From Burkholderiaceae bacterium (lineage in GTDB: Bacteria > Pseudomonadota > Gammaproteobacteria > Burkholderiales > Burkholderiaceae_C): a stretch of DNA of 15,810 bases. The stretch covers positions 1-15,810 of the forward strand of contig JALRFN010000040.1 in NCBI GenBank assembly GCA_023268425.1. The letters run 5' to 3'. Numbering within the stretch: the stretch's first letter is position 1; each line of letters begins with the position of its first letter. Below the pieces are notes generated by a model. It worked only from the letters and a program-made list of their open reading frames with translations, did no database searches and was not told where the DNA came from. Of the stretch, positions 7,192 through 14,456 are shown piece after piece. Both the position numbers and the translations under genes were made by a program.

Positions 7192-8712
7192 TCAGTCAGG
7201 GTGGTGGCGCTGGATGGTGGGCGCCGCGACTTTGACCACCGCATAGCGCGCCAGGGTTTCTTGGCGCGCTTCGGCGTGGTCGACCACCGGGCGTGGGTAG
7301 TTTTTGCCCAACTGCACCCCGGCGATTTGTAGATCGATGGGGTCAGCCGCCCAGGGCGCATGGATGGCTTTATCGCTGAGTTGCGCCAGCTGCGGCAGGT
7401 AGCGGCGAATGAACTTGCCCTTGGGGTCAAATTTTTCGCTCTGGGTGATGGGGTTGAAGATGCGGAAATAGGGTTGCGCGTCGCAGCCGCTGGAAGCGGC
7501 CCACTGCCAGCCACCGTTGTTGGCCGAGAGGTCAAAGTCAATCAATTTTTCAGCGAAATAGCGCTCGCCCCAACGCCAGTCCAGCCCGAGGTCTTTGGTC
7601 AAGAAACTGGCCACGACCATGCGCAGCCGGTTGTGCATGTAGCCGCTGTGGTTGAGTTGGTGCATCGCGGCATCGACCAAAGGGTAGCCGGTTGCTCCGT
7701 CGCACCACGCCTGAAATAGCTTTTTGGCGTGCGGGCCGTGCGCCCACTGGATGCGGCCATATTCGTGCTTGAACGCGCTGGTCGCCGCGTGTGGGAAATG
7801 GTCGAGGATTTGCATGTAGAAATCCCGCCAAATCAACTCGGACAGCCAGGTTTGTGCGCCCGCAGAGTGGCTTTGCGCACGCGTCCAGGCCAGGGCGACC
7901 AATTCGCGAATCGACAGCGTGCCAAAGCGCAAGTGCACGCTCAAATAGGACGGGCCTTTGATGGCTGGGAAGTCGCGCGTGTCGTCGTACAAGTCCATGC
8001 GCAAGATGAAGTCGGCCAGCAAGGCTTGCGCGCCGTGTGTGCCGGTTTGGATGTGCAGGTGCGCCAAGTCTGCGCCCTCAAAGCCCAGTTCGGCCAGCGA
8101 CCAGCCCGGGTCCGCTGCGCGCGTGTGCTCAGGCAGTTCCGAGGGCAAGGGGGCCAGCGCCTGGGCGTATTTCGCCACCGGGTAGGCTTTGATGAAGAAG
8201 TCGGTGAGCTTGGCCAGCCAGGCTTTTTTGTAGGGTGTGAACACCGTGTATGGGCGCCCACTTTGGGTCAGCACTTCGTCGCGCTCAAAGATGGCTTGGT
8301 CTTTGAAGCTGTGCATCACGATGTCGCGGTGCGCCAAGGCGCCCAAGACTTGGGCATCGCGGGCCTTGGCAGCGGGCTCGTAGTCATGGTTGCTGAACAC
8401 CGCGTCCACCCTCAGGTGGTGGGTCAGTTGCGGGATGACTTCGCGGGCTTGACCATGAGCGATCAGCAAGCCCGACTGAGGCGCGAGTGCTTGCAGTTGT
8501 TGGTGCACCTCGCGCAAGCACGCATGGATGAAGCTCACGCGGCGGTCGCTCGGGGGCAAGTCGGCCAAGATTTCGGTGTCGAACACAAACGCCACAAAGA
8601 CCTGGCGAGCGTGTTTGAGCGCGTGGTAAAGCGCGGCGTGATCGTGGCTGCGCAGGTCACGGCGCAGCCAGACCAAAGCGCGCTCATATTGGGGGGCTGG
8701 GCGTGGGCTCAT
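7192..8712 (-). CDS. phrB: Deoxyribodipyrimidine (CPD) photolyase, class I
   Basis: A 506-residue photolyase that splits UV-induced cyclobutane pyrimidine dimers using FADH- and blue light. The N-terminal antenna domain starts ALVWLRRDLRSHDHAALYHA (residues 12-31). The FAD/DNA-binding domain carries TWLSELIWRDFY (288-299), TGYPLVDAAM (341-350), GYMHNRLRM (357-365), and NNGGWQWAASSGCDAQPYFR (398-417). Aligned with E. coli PhrB, the electron-transfer tryptophans correspond to W323, W379 and W402. The start is the ATG at 8712, where similarity begins; the frame stays open another 134 codons upstream, but that stretch is antisense to algH. The C-terminus runs about 30 residues beyond the E. coli protein. 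It is divergently oriented to algH, with only 39 bases between the start codons. Confidence 0.95.
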   Translation of the reverse strand: MSPRPAPQYERALVWLRRDLRSHDHAALYHALKHARQVFVAFVFDTEILADLPPSDRRVSFIHACLREVHQQLQALAPQSGLLIAHGQAREVIPQLTHHLRVDAVFSNHDYEPAAKARDAQVLGALAHRDIVMHSFKDQAIFERDEVLTQSGRPYTVFTPYKKAWLAKLTDFFIKAYPVAKYAQALAPLPSELPEHTRAADPGWSLAELGFEGADLAHLHIQTGTHGAQALLADFILRMDLYDDTRDFPAIKGPSYLSVHLRFGTLSIRELVALAWTRAQSHSAGAQTWLSELIWRDFYMQILDHFPHAATSAFKHEYGRIQWAHGPHAKKLFQAWCDGATGYPLVDAAMHQLNHSGYMHNRLRMVVASFLTKDLGLDWRWGERYFAEKLIDFDLSANNGGWQWAASSGCDAQPYFRIFNPITQSEKFDPKGKFIRRYLPQLAQLSDKAIHAPWAADPIDLQIAGVQLGKNYPRPVVDHAEARQETLARYAVVKVAAPTIQRHHPD

Positions 8713-8717
8713 GGGCG

Positions 8718-8744
8718 TTGGGGGCGAGGAACTGCCCCTAAAAT
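8718..8744 (+). promoter_or_regulatory. Candidate sigma-70 promoter of the algH-pyrBC'-plsC operon, possibly leaderless
   Basis: TAAAAT at 8739-8744 matches a -10 box well, with TTGGGG at 8718-8723 as a weak -35 (15-base spacer, shorter than ideal). Transcription would start near 8751, one base before the algH ATG at 8752. No Shine-Dalgarno precedes that ATG. This fits a leaderless or near-leaderless mRNA. It is inferred from sequence only. Confidence 0.4.
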
Positions 8745-8751
8745 CTCGGTG

Positions 8752-9339
8752 ATGAACACCGATTCTGCCCCGATTGACCTGACCAACCACTTCTTGATCG
8801 CCATGCCCGGTCTTGAAGACGGTTTTTTTGGGGGCAGCGTGGTCTTCGTGTGTGAGCACACCGAGCGCGGCGCCTTGGGCTTGGTCATCAACCGCTCCAC
8901 CGACATGAATCTGGCCGAGTTGTTGGAGCGCATCGACTTGGGCTGCGAGCGCGCCGATTTGCGCGAGTCGCCTATTTTGGTGGGCGGGCCTTTGCAAACC
9001 GAACGCGGCTTTGTATTGCACGACCGCATGGGCGATGGTGGTGAGGCTGCCTATGCTTCGGCCTTGTCGGTCAGTGCAGATTTGGAAATGACCACCTCCA
9101 AAGACGTGTTGCAAGCCATCGCCGAAGGCGCGGGCCCCAAGCGCGTGATGGTGACCTTGGGTTATGCCTCATGGGCCGAGGGTCAACTGGAAAGCGAGTT
9201 GGGTGAAAACAGTTGGCTGACGGTGGCCGCCGACGCCAAGGTGATTTTTGACACCCCGATTGAGTCGCGCTACCACGCGGCCATGGCGCTGCTGGGCCTG
9301 CAACCTTGGATGCTCAGTCCAGGCGCGGGGCACGCGTAG
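8752..9339 (+). CDS. algH: YqgE/AlgH family protein
   Basis: A 195-residue cytoplasmic protein of the YqgE/AlgH (DUF179) family. Landmarks are LTNHFLIAMPGLEDGFFGGSVVF at the N-terminus (split here by eye into the usual FLIAMP and F-x-G/R-SV blocks), CEHTERGALGLVINR, ILVGGPLQTERGFVLH and VTLGYASWAEGQLESE. The precise biochemical role is not established, although it is named for an effect on alginate production in Pseudomonas. The start is the ATG at 8752; a GTG at 8749 is also possible. The frame is open for another 341 codons upstream, but that is antisense to photolyase and has no similarity. It is the first gene of the six-gene operon. Its stop TAG shares its last base with the likely GTG start of ruvX. 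The position upstream of ruvX is widely conserved in proteobacteria. Confidence 0.93.
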   Translation: MNTDSAPIDLTNHFLIAMPGLEDGFFGGSVVFVCEHTERGALGLVINRSTDMNLAELLERIDLGCERADLRESPILVGGPLQTERGFVLHDRMGDGGEAAYASALSVSADLEMTTSKDVLQAIAEGAGPKRVMVTLGYASWAEGQLESELGENSWLTVAADAKVIFDTPIESRYHAAMALLGLQPWMLSPGAGHA

Positions 9340-9767
9340 TGGCGTGCTTGGGCAGTTACCCACCCCAGGCGGCCTTGACCGCGCAGGCTCAGACCTTTCT
9401 GGGTTTTGACTTTGGCACTCAGCGCGTCGGCGTGGCCAGCGGCAACCGCATCACCCAAAGCGCGACGCCCTTGCCCACGGTGGCGGCGCAAGGTGAAGCG
9501 CGTTGGCAGGCGGTTCAGGCCTTGTTGCGCGAGTGGTCGCCAGACGCCGTGGTGGTGGGTTTACCCAGCCACCCCGACGGCACGGCGCATGAGATGACGG
9601 CGGCGGCGCGAAAGTTTGCGCGCCAGTTGCATGGGCGTTTTGGCGTCACGGTGTTTTTGGAAGACGAACGCTACACCAGCGTCGCCGCAGAGGCTGAGGG
9701 CGCGCGCGACGTGGACGCTGCCGCAGCGGCTTTGATTTTGGAGCAGTTTTTGAGGAGTTTGACGTGA
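9339..9767 (+). CDS. ruvX: RuvX/YqgF: pre-16S rRNA nuclease / putative Holliday junction resolvase
   Basis: A 142-residue RNase H-fold nuclease, counted from a GTG start at 9339. Catalytic motifs are FLGFDFGTQRVGVASG (D24), VVVGLPSHPDG (71-81), LEDERYTSVAAE (107-118, with the second acidic group) and DVDAAAAALIL (D126). All three acidic positions are therefore present. In E. coli the protein matures the 5' end of 16S rRNA; older annotation calls it a Holliday junction resolvase. The start is uncertain: GTG at 9339 overlaps the algH stop by one base, while an ATG at 9306 would overlap algH by 34 bases and add 11 residues without family support. The loop between the last two catalytic segments is short compared with E. 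coli. Its stop overlaps the pyrR GTG start. Confidence 0.9.
   Translation: MACLGSYPPQAALTAQAQTFLGFDFGTQRVGVASGNRITQSATPLPTVAAQGEARWQAVQALLREWSPDAVVVGLPSHPDGTAHEMTAAARKFARQLHGRFGVTVFLEDERYTSVAAEAEGARDVDAAAAALILEQFLRSLT
9752..9757 (+). promoter_or_regulatory. Ribosome binding site deciding the GTG start of pyrR
   Basis: GAGGAG lies inside the end of ruvX, six bases before the GTG at 9764. No nearby ATG is in frame with PyrR similarity, so this site supports the GTG start. Confidence 0.75.
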
Positions 9768-10282
9768 GTTCAACCGCAGGCGAATTGGATGCCGAAGCGC
9801 TCTACCAAGATTTGTTGACGCGCATGCGTGCTGATTGGGCTCAACTGCCCCAGCCCGCGTATTTGGTCGGCGTGGCCAGTGGCGGCGTTGAAGTGGCGCG
9901 CCGATTGGCGCGAGACTTGGGCGCCTCGGCAGCGGCAGGTGTGATCTCCTCAGCCATGCACCGCGACGACTTTGCCCAGCGTGGCTTGGCTGGTGCAGCC
10001 ATGCAAAACGACCTGCCCTTTGATGTGGAGGGCGCCCATGTGGTGTTGGTGGATGATGTGTTGCACACCGGACGCACGGTGCGTGCCGTCATCAACGAGT
10101 TGTTCGACTACGGCCGCCCCGCCAGCGTGATGCTGGCCGTGTTGGTGGATCGCGGCCAGCGCCAGTTGCCCGTGTGTGCCAATTGGTCAGCGTGCTCGGT
10201 GGAGCTGCCTGCGGATCAAAGCTTGCAGCTCAAACGCGATGAGGCTGAAGAACTGCAGTTTGTGATGGAGGCCGCCCGATGA
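9764..10282 (+). CDS. pyrR: PyrR bifunctional regulator / uracil phosphoribosyltransferase
   Basis: A 172-residue type I phosphoribosyltransferase-fold protein. The PRPP-binding loop is VVLVDDVLHTGRT (residues 93-105). GVASGGVEVARRLA (36-49) is the other active-site loop, and HRDDF (66-70) matches the HRDD segment of Bacillus PyrR. VLVDRGQRQLP completes the family pattern. In Gram-positive bacteria PyrR binds pyr mRNA with UMP and causes attenuation, and it also makes UMP from uracil and PRPP. The role of proteobacterial PyrR is less clear. It starts with GTG overlapping the ruvX stop (GTGA) and ends in an ATGA overlap with pyrB. There is thus no room for an attenuator between pyrR and pyrB; any RNA target would have to be inside coding sequence or upstream of algH. 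Confidence 0.92.
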   Translation: MSSTAGELDAEALYQDLLTRMRADWAQLPQPAYLVGVASGGVEVARRLARDLGASAAAGVISSAMHRDDFAQRGLAGAAMQNDLPFDVEGAHVVLVDDVLHTGRTVRAVINELFDYGRPASVMLAVLVDRGQRQLPVCANWSACSVELPADQSLQLKRDEAEELQFVMEAAR

Positions 10283-11238
10283 ATCGACGCAACCCACAGC
10301 TCAACGCCAATGGTGAGTTGATCCATTTGCTCTCCACCGAAGGCTTGGGCAAAGACATCCTCACGCAGATTTTGGACACGGCGACCAATTTCGTCAGCGT
10401 CAGCACCCGTGACGTCAAAAAGGTTCCGCTGCTGCGCGGCAAGAGCGTGTTCAACCTGTTTTTCGAGAACTCCACGCGCACCCGCACGACCTTTGAAATT
10501 GCCGCCACGCGCTTGTCTGCCGACGTGTTGAATCTGGACATTGCACGCAGTTCCACCAGCAAGGGCGAAAGCTTGTTGGACACCATCGACAACTTGACCG
10601 CGATGTCTGCTGACATTTTCGTCATGCGCCACAGCCAATCGGGGGCCCCTTATTTGGTCGCACAGCATGTGCCCAAACACGTGCACGTGGTCAACGCCGG
10701 CGATGGCCGACACGCGCACCCCACACAAGCCTTGTTGGACATGTACACCGTGCGCCATTTCAAGGGCGACGTCTCGCAATTGAGTGTGGCCATCGTGGGT
10801 GACGTGTTGCACTCGCGTGTGGCACGCTCCAACATCCACGCGCTGACGACTTTGGGCTGCCCGGATGTGCGCGTGGTGGGGCCGCGCACACTGGTGCCAA
10901 GCGACATGAGCAGCATGGGCGTGCGCGTTTGTCACGATTTGCAAGAAGGCATCGCAGGGGCCGATGTGGTGATCGCGTTGCGCCTGCAAAACGAGCGCAT
11001 GAGCGGCGCGCTGTTGCCCTCGTCGCAGGAGTATTTCAAGAGTTTCGGTTTGACGACCGAGCGCATGCGTTGGGCCAAGCCCGACGCCATCGTCATGCAC
11101 CCTGGGCCGATCAACCGAGGCGTGGAAATCGACTCAGAAGTGGTGGACGGGCCGCAAGCCGTGATCTTGTCGCAGGTGACGTTTGGCATTGCGGTGCGCA
11201 TGGCGGTGATGGCCATTGTGGCCAGCAACGAAGGGTGA
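10279..11238 (+). CDS. pyrB: Aspartate carbamoyltransferase catalytic subunit
   Basis: A 319-residue ATCase catalytic chain, which joins carbamoyl phosphate and aspartate in the first committed step of pyrimidine synthesis. The carbamoyl-phosphate loop is FFENSTRTRTTFE (residues 61-73; S65, T66, R67, T68). The chain also has RHSQSGAPY, then HPTQALLDMYT in the middle, and MHPGPINRGVEI in the aspartate domain. A good Shine-Dalgarno (GGAGG) lies 7 bases before the ATG, which overlaps the pyrR stop by four bases. There is no pyrI regulatory-subunit gene in the window. A dihydroorotase-like gene follows after 5 bases, the arrangement of the PyrB/PyrC' dodecameric ATCase class known from Pseudomonas. 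The assignment is firm. Confidence 0.97.
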   Translation: MNRRNPQLNANGELIHLLSTEGLGKDILTQILDTATNFVSVSTRDVKKVPLLRGKSVFNLFFENSTRTRTTFEIAATRLSADVLNLDIARSSTSKGESLLDTIDNLTAMSADIFVMRHSQSGAPYLVAQHVPKHVHVVNAGDGRHAHPTQALLDMYTVRHFKGDVSQLSVAIVGDVLHSRVARSNIHALTTLGCPDVRVVGPRTLVPSDMSSMGVRVCHDLQEGIAGADVVIALRLQNERMSGALLPSSQEYFKSFGLTTERMRWAKPDAIVMHPGPINRGVEIDSEVVDGPQAVILSQVTFGIAVRMAVMAIVASNEG

Positions 11239-11243
11239 ATGGC

Positions 11244-12536
11244 ATGAAGTTGTTGATTCAAGGTGGACGGGTACTCGACCCCAGCAGTGGCCGCGATGAA
11301 GTGGCCGACATCGCCGTGGGCGCCGGACGCATCTTGGCCATTGGTGCCGCCACGGCTGGCTTTGAGGCTGACCGCGTGGTCGACGCTCAAGGCTGTTGGG
11401 TGGTGCCTGGGCTGGTGGACCTGTGCGCGCGTTTGAAAGAGCCGGGTTTTGAACACGAGGGCATGTTGGAGTCCGAGATGGCCGCAGCCGTCGCAGGTGG
11501 CGTGACCTCACTGGTGTGTCCCCCCGATACGGACCCGGTGCTGGACGAAGCCGGTCTGGTGGAGATGCTGAAATTTCGCGCCGAGCGCTTGAACCAAGCG
11601 CGCGTCTTGCCACTGGGCGCGCTGACACGCGGGCTCAATGGCGAGGTGTTGACCGAAATGGTGCAGCTGACCGACTCAGGCTGCGTTGGTTTTGGTCAAG
11701 CCGAGCGCCCGATTGTCAACACCCAAGTCTTGCAGCGCGCGCTGCAATACGCGGCGACCTTTGGTCACACCGTGTGGTTGCGGCCGCAAGACCCGTGGTT
11801 GGGTCAGGGCGTGGCCGCCAGCGGGGCTTTGGCCACGCGCATGGGTTTGTCTGGTGTTTCGGTGGCCGCTGAAGTGATTGCGCTGCACACCATTTTTGCG
11901 CTCTTGCGTAGCACGCGCGCGCGTGTGCACCTGTGTCGCATCAGCAGCGCAGAGGGTCTGACACTGGTGCGTGCGGCCAAGGCCGAGGGGCTGGCTGTGA
12001 CTTGTGATGTGAGCATCCACAACCTGCACTTGATTGATGTGGACATGGGCTTTTACGACAGCCGTGCGCACCTGCAACCGCCTTTGCGCCAAGACAAAGA
12101 CCGCCAAGCCCTGCGCGCGGGTTTGGCCGATGGCAGCATCGACGCCTTGGTCAGCGACCACAACCCGGTGCAGCCCGACGCCAAAGCGCAAACCTTTGCC
12201 GAGTCTGAGCCGGGGGCCACGGCGGTCGAGATGTTGTTGGGTGCTGCGCTCAAGTGGGCCCAACAAGACGGGGTAGACACCATGCAAGCGCTGCGCGTGC
12301 TGACGCAAGGCCCTGCACACGTCTTGGGCGCTTCTCTGGGCAGTTTGCAGTCGAGTGTGGGGCGCTTGGTGGAAGGCGGTGTGGCCGACATCGCGGTGAT
12401 CGACCCCAGCGGCGAGATGACGGTTGACGCCAGCTGTTTGCGCAGCCAAGGCATGCACACGCCGTTTGAAGGCTGGGCACTGCCTGCGCAGGTGCGGTGT
12501 ACCGTGGCCAATGGTCAAGTGGCATTCAGCGCATGA
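11244..12536 (+). CDS. pyrX: Dihydroorotase-like structural subunit of ATCase (PyrC'/PyrX), probably inactive
   Basis: A 430-residue amidohydrolase-fold protein with dihydroorotase similarity along its whole length, but with the metal centre dismantled. The usual D-x-H-x-H-x-R-E-P-G becomes DLCARLKEPG (residues 59-68; C61 and R63 replace both His). The F-S-D-D-G segment becomes GFGQAE (149-154), and the His-bearing H-A-E-D segment becomes RPQD (180-183). Only SDHNP and one His in TCDVSIHN recall the remaining ligands. In Pseudomonas putida such a PyrC' has no dihydroorotase activity and is required to assemble active ATCase with PyrB. I infer the same here. A true pyrC should lie elsewhere in the genome. 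The start ATG at 11244 has AAGGGTG upstream and lies 5 bases after pyrB. The stop overlaps the plsC start (ATGA). Confidence 0.92.
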   Translation: MKLLIQGGRVLDPSSGRDEVADIAVGAGRILAIGAATAGFEADRVVDAQGCWVVPGLVDLCARLKEPGFEHEGMLESEMAAAVAGGVTSLVCPPDTDPVLDEAGLVEMLKFRAERLNQARVLPLGALTRGLNGEVLTEMVQLTDSGCVGFGQAERPIVNTQVLQRALQYAATFGHTVWLRPQDPWLGQGVAASGALATRMGLSGVSVAAEVIALHTIFALLRSTRARVHLCRISSAEGLTLVRAAKAEGLAVTCDVSIHNLHLIDVDMGFYDSRAHLQPPLRQDKDRQALRAGLADGSIDALVSDHNPVQPDAKAQTFAESEPGATAVEMLLGAALKWAQQDGVDTMQALRVLTQGPAHVLGASLGSLQSSVGRLVEGGVADIAVIDPSGEMTVDASCLRSQGMHTPFEGWALPAQVRCTVANGQVAFSA

Positions 12537-13324
12537 GCTTGAGTTCCGCTGCGCGCGTCTCGCGGGGCAAGGGTCGCATCGCCAGTGTGTGGGCCATGGG
12601 CCGCGCTTTGGCGCATGTGCTGCGGGGTTTGCGCACCATTCGGCGTGAGTTTGACCGCATCGATTGGCATGCGCGCCAAGCCCATGTGCAGCGCTGGTCC
12701 AATGAACTCTTGGCGATTTTGGGTGTGCGCTTGGCGGTCAAGGGCCCCGAGGGCTCGACACCCCAAGGCTTGGTGGTCATCAACCATTTGTCGTGGTTGG
12801 ACATTTTGGTGATCAATGGCGCATTGCCCGTGCGCTTTGTCTCCAAATCCGACGTCAAGCGCTGGCCGATTTTGGGCCCGCTGATTGTGGGTTCGGGGAC
12901 TTTGCTGATCGAGCGCGCGTCACGGCGCGACGCCATGCGCGTGGTGCACCAAATGTCGGCGCATTTGGCTGAAGGCCATCGCGTGGCGATTTTCCCAGAG
13001 GGCACCACCCACGATGGCACGGTGTTGCTGCCTTTTCACGCCAACCTGATCCAGTCAGCGATCAGTGCGCAAGTGCCCATCACCCCGGTGGGCTTGAGTT
13101 TTTGGGACGCTGAGCAAAGCCAAAAATCCGCCGCGCCGCTGTACATCGGCGACATGACCTTGGTGGCTTCGATTTGGCGCACCTTGCGCGGTGGGCCCGT
13201 GCATGCCCAAGTGGTGTGGGAGGCCCCGCATGAGTGCGCCGGGCGCACGCGCCGTGAGTGGGCGCGTGACCTGGAGCAGCAAGTGGCGCGTTTGTCGCAC
13301 ACGCCAGCACCCAGTCGCGACTGA
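12533..13324 (+). CDS. plsC: 1-acyl-sn-glycerol-3-phosphate acyltransferase (PlsC-like)
   Basis: A 263-residue membrane-associated acyltransferase of the PlsC/LPLAT family. Block 1 is VVINHLSWLDILVIN, giving the catalytic H85-x4-D90. Block 2 is around LIERASRRDAMR (125-136), and block 3 is FPEGTTHDG (154-162), which binds glycerol phosphate. It is expected to acylate lysophosphatidic acid to phosphatidic acid at the inner membrane, or another lysolipid; the exact acceptor cannot be read from sequence. The start ATG at 12533 overlaps the pyrC' stop (ATGA) and has no Shine-Dalgarno, so translation is probably coupled. It is the last gene of the operon. Its stop converges with the GST gene 13 bases away. 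The link with pyrimidine genes may be only operon position. Confidence 0.9.
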   Translation: MSLSSAARVSRGKGRIASVWAMGRALAHVLRGLRTIRREFDRIDWHARQAHVQRWSNELLAILGVRLAVKGPEGSTPQGLVVINHLSWLDILVINGALPVRFVSKSDVKRWPILGPLIVGSGTLLIERASRRDAMRVVHQMSAHLAEGHRVAIFPEGTTHDGTVLLPFHANLIQSAISAQVPITPVGLSFWDAEQSQKSAAPLYIGDMTLVASIWRTLRGGPVHAQVVWEAPHECAGRTRREWARDLEQQVARLSHTPAPSRD

Positions 13325-13337
13325 GCGCAGGCCAGCA

Positions 13338-13985
13338 TCACTTGGCTTTGACGCGCTCCATAAACAAGGCGGTGTTGGCCTTGCGGTCGGCGTTGACGCG
13401 TTGCACGCTGTCGCGCTCGCCCATGGCTTTGAGGTAGTCCTTGACAGGCAAATCGGCCAAGAAGTCGCGACCGTAGATGATTTTGGTCGCCGAGGACACC
13501 AAAGGCAAGTGCACGATGGCCGCGCAATCGGCGAGGGTGAAGGTGTCACCGCCGACGAAGGGGCTGAACTTGGCCAGCTTGGCAAAAGCCGCGATGTTCT
13601 TGGTCAGTGTTTTTTCGACAGCAGCTTTGGTGCCGTCGGACACCTTGCCGCCGAAAAAAGCTTCGGGGTAGAGCTTGCGGGCTTCCAGCTCCAAGTGCAA
13701 GTCGAGGTATTGCATCAACTCACGTATCTTGGCCGCAGCGTAGGCGTTGGGCGGCAGCAAAGCGGGTGTGGGGTACTGTTGTTCGATGTATTCCAACAAG
13801 ATGGTGGACTCGCACAAGGGGCCCTGTTCGGTTTGCAAGTAGGGGACCTTGCCCAATGGCGTGGCATCGGTGTCGGTCTCGCCGACCCAAGTCAGTTGCT
13901 CCTCAAAGGGAATGTTCTTTTCCAACAAAGCCAGTTTGACCTTGTTGTGGTAGTTGCTGCCAGCGAAGCCGCAGAGTTTGAGCAT
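13338..13985 (-). CDS. Glutathione S-transferase family protein
   Basis: A 215-residue soluble GST. The N-terminal thioredoxin-like domain reads MLKLCGFAGSNYHNKVKLALLEK (written here as its first strand and helix) and continues to PLGKVPYLQTEQGPLCESTILLEYIEQQYP (about residues 43-71). This includes the cis-Pro (VPYL) and the E-S pair that binds the glutathione gamma-glutamyl group. The C-terminal helical domain includes FVGGDTFTLADCAAIVHL, the N-capping/hydrophobic-staple region. The substrate is unknown and likely to be an electrophile or peroxide. It is a single gene on the minus strand with a strong ribosome binding site, divergent from the DUF2946 gene. Physical nearness to copper genes is noted but may be chance. 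Confidence 0.9.
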   Translation of the reverse strand: MLKLCGFAGSNYHNKVKLALLEKNIPFEEQLTWVGETDTDATPLGKVPYLQTEQGPLCESTILLEYIEQQYPTPALLPPNAYAAAKIRELMQYLDLHLELEARKLYPEAFFGGKVSDGTKAAVEKTLTKNIAAFAKLAKFSPFVGGDTFTLADCAAIVHLPLVSSATKIIYGRDFLADLPVKDYLKAMGERDSVQRVNADRKANTALFMERVKAK

Positions 13986-13990
13986 GGAGT

Positions 13991-13995
13991 CCTCC
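13991..13995 (-). promoter_or_regulatory. Strong ribosome binding site of the GST gene
   Basis: On the minus strand GGAGG lies five bases before the ATG that ends at 13985, supporting that start. Confidence 0.7.
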
Positions 13996-14035
13996 GTTGG
14001 GTGGTGTGTTTGACGATGATGCCTGAGTCAGGGGC

Positions 14036-14077
14036 TTGATCTGTCTCATGCTCGACAAATCGCGGCCAGCGGATAAT
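14036..14077 (+). promoter_or_regulatory. Candidate FNR-type activated promoter of the DUF2946/PCu(A)C genes
   Basis: TTGAT-CTGT-CTCAT at 14036-14049 has one perfect and one degenerate FNR half-site (8 of 10 positions against TTGAT-N4-ATCAA). GATAAT at 14072-14077 is a good -10. The gap between them is 22 bases, so a start near 14084 would place the box at -41.5, the class II activator position. That start is only 3 bases before the ATG at 14087, and no Shine-Dalgarno is visible. The site is speculative because of the weak second half-site. Confidence 0.3.
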
Positions 14078-14086
14078 CATGCGCAT

Positions 14087-14437
14087 ATGAGTTTCTTGCG
14101 ACGCACCCGGCAATGGACGTGGGCGGTGATGGCCTGGATGGGCTTGTCGCTGCTGGCGGCCAATGTGGCGCCCTTGGTCAAGCCGGGGGTGCCCATGGAG
14201 GTGTGCTCGGCGACCCGCAGCGGCGTGCGCTCGGTCGACGACGCCCAAGGCAGCGCGCGCCTCAACCACGGTTGGCAGTGCGCGCAGTGCTTGCCTTTTG
14301 TTGCCACGGCTTCGCAAGTGCCACACTGGTTGCCAGCAGCGTTTGTCACGACCTTGCCCCCGGCGGTGGATTTCCAGTCGTGGCAAGTACTGGTGATCTG
14401 GCCTTACGCCGCGCGCGCACCACCCGTTCACGCTTGA
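14087..14437 (+). CDS. DUF2946 family small protein, copper-associated
   Basis: A 116-residue protein with a basic N-terminus and a hydrophobic segment at about residues 10-30 (signal anchor or signal peptide). Next come PMEVCSATRSGVR (C40) and a metal-ligand-like HGWQCAQCLPF (H61, C65, C68). The pattern of an early Cys in E-V-C-S, a short spacer, then H-x3-C-x2-C matches DUF2946, a poorly characterised family often encoded beside copper chaperone and TonB-receptor genes. The ATG at 14087 was chosen because the upstream frame extension (to a TTG at 14036) runs through the promoter region and lacks similarity. The PCu(A)C gene follows 69 bases later. A role in copper or other metal handling at the membrane is inferred from motif and neighbour. 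Confidence 0.72.
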   Translation: MSFLRRTRQWTWAVMAWMGLSLLAANVAPLVKPGVPMEVCSATRSGVRSVDDAQGSARLNHGWQCAQCLPFVATASQVPHWLPAAFVTTLPPAVDFQSWQVLVIWPYAARAPPVHA

Positions 14438-14456
14438 CCCACTGAATGATGAACAG

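Noticed and set aside
7729..8751. A 341-codon open frame antisense to photolyase, continuous with algH on the plus strand
   Set aside because: It has no family similarity and follows from the strong third-position GC bias of phrB. algH homology begins at 8752.
9306..9338. ATG start for ruvX inside algH
   Set aside because: It would add 11 residues lacking family similarity and overlap algH by 34 bases. The GTG at 9339 fits the tightly abutting operon better, though it is not proven.
14022..14032. CCTGAGTCAGG palindrome between GST and DUF2946
   Set aside because: It is only 11 bases long, with no matching regulator or second copy in the window.
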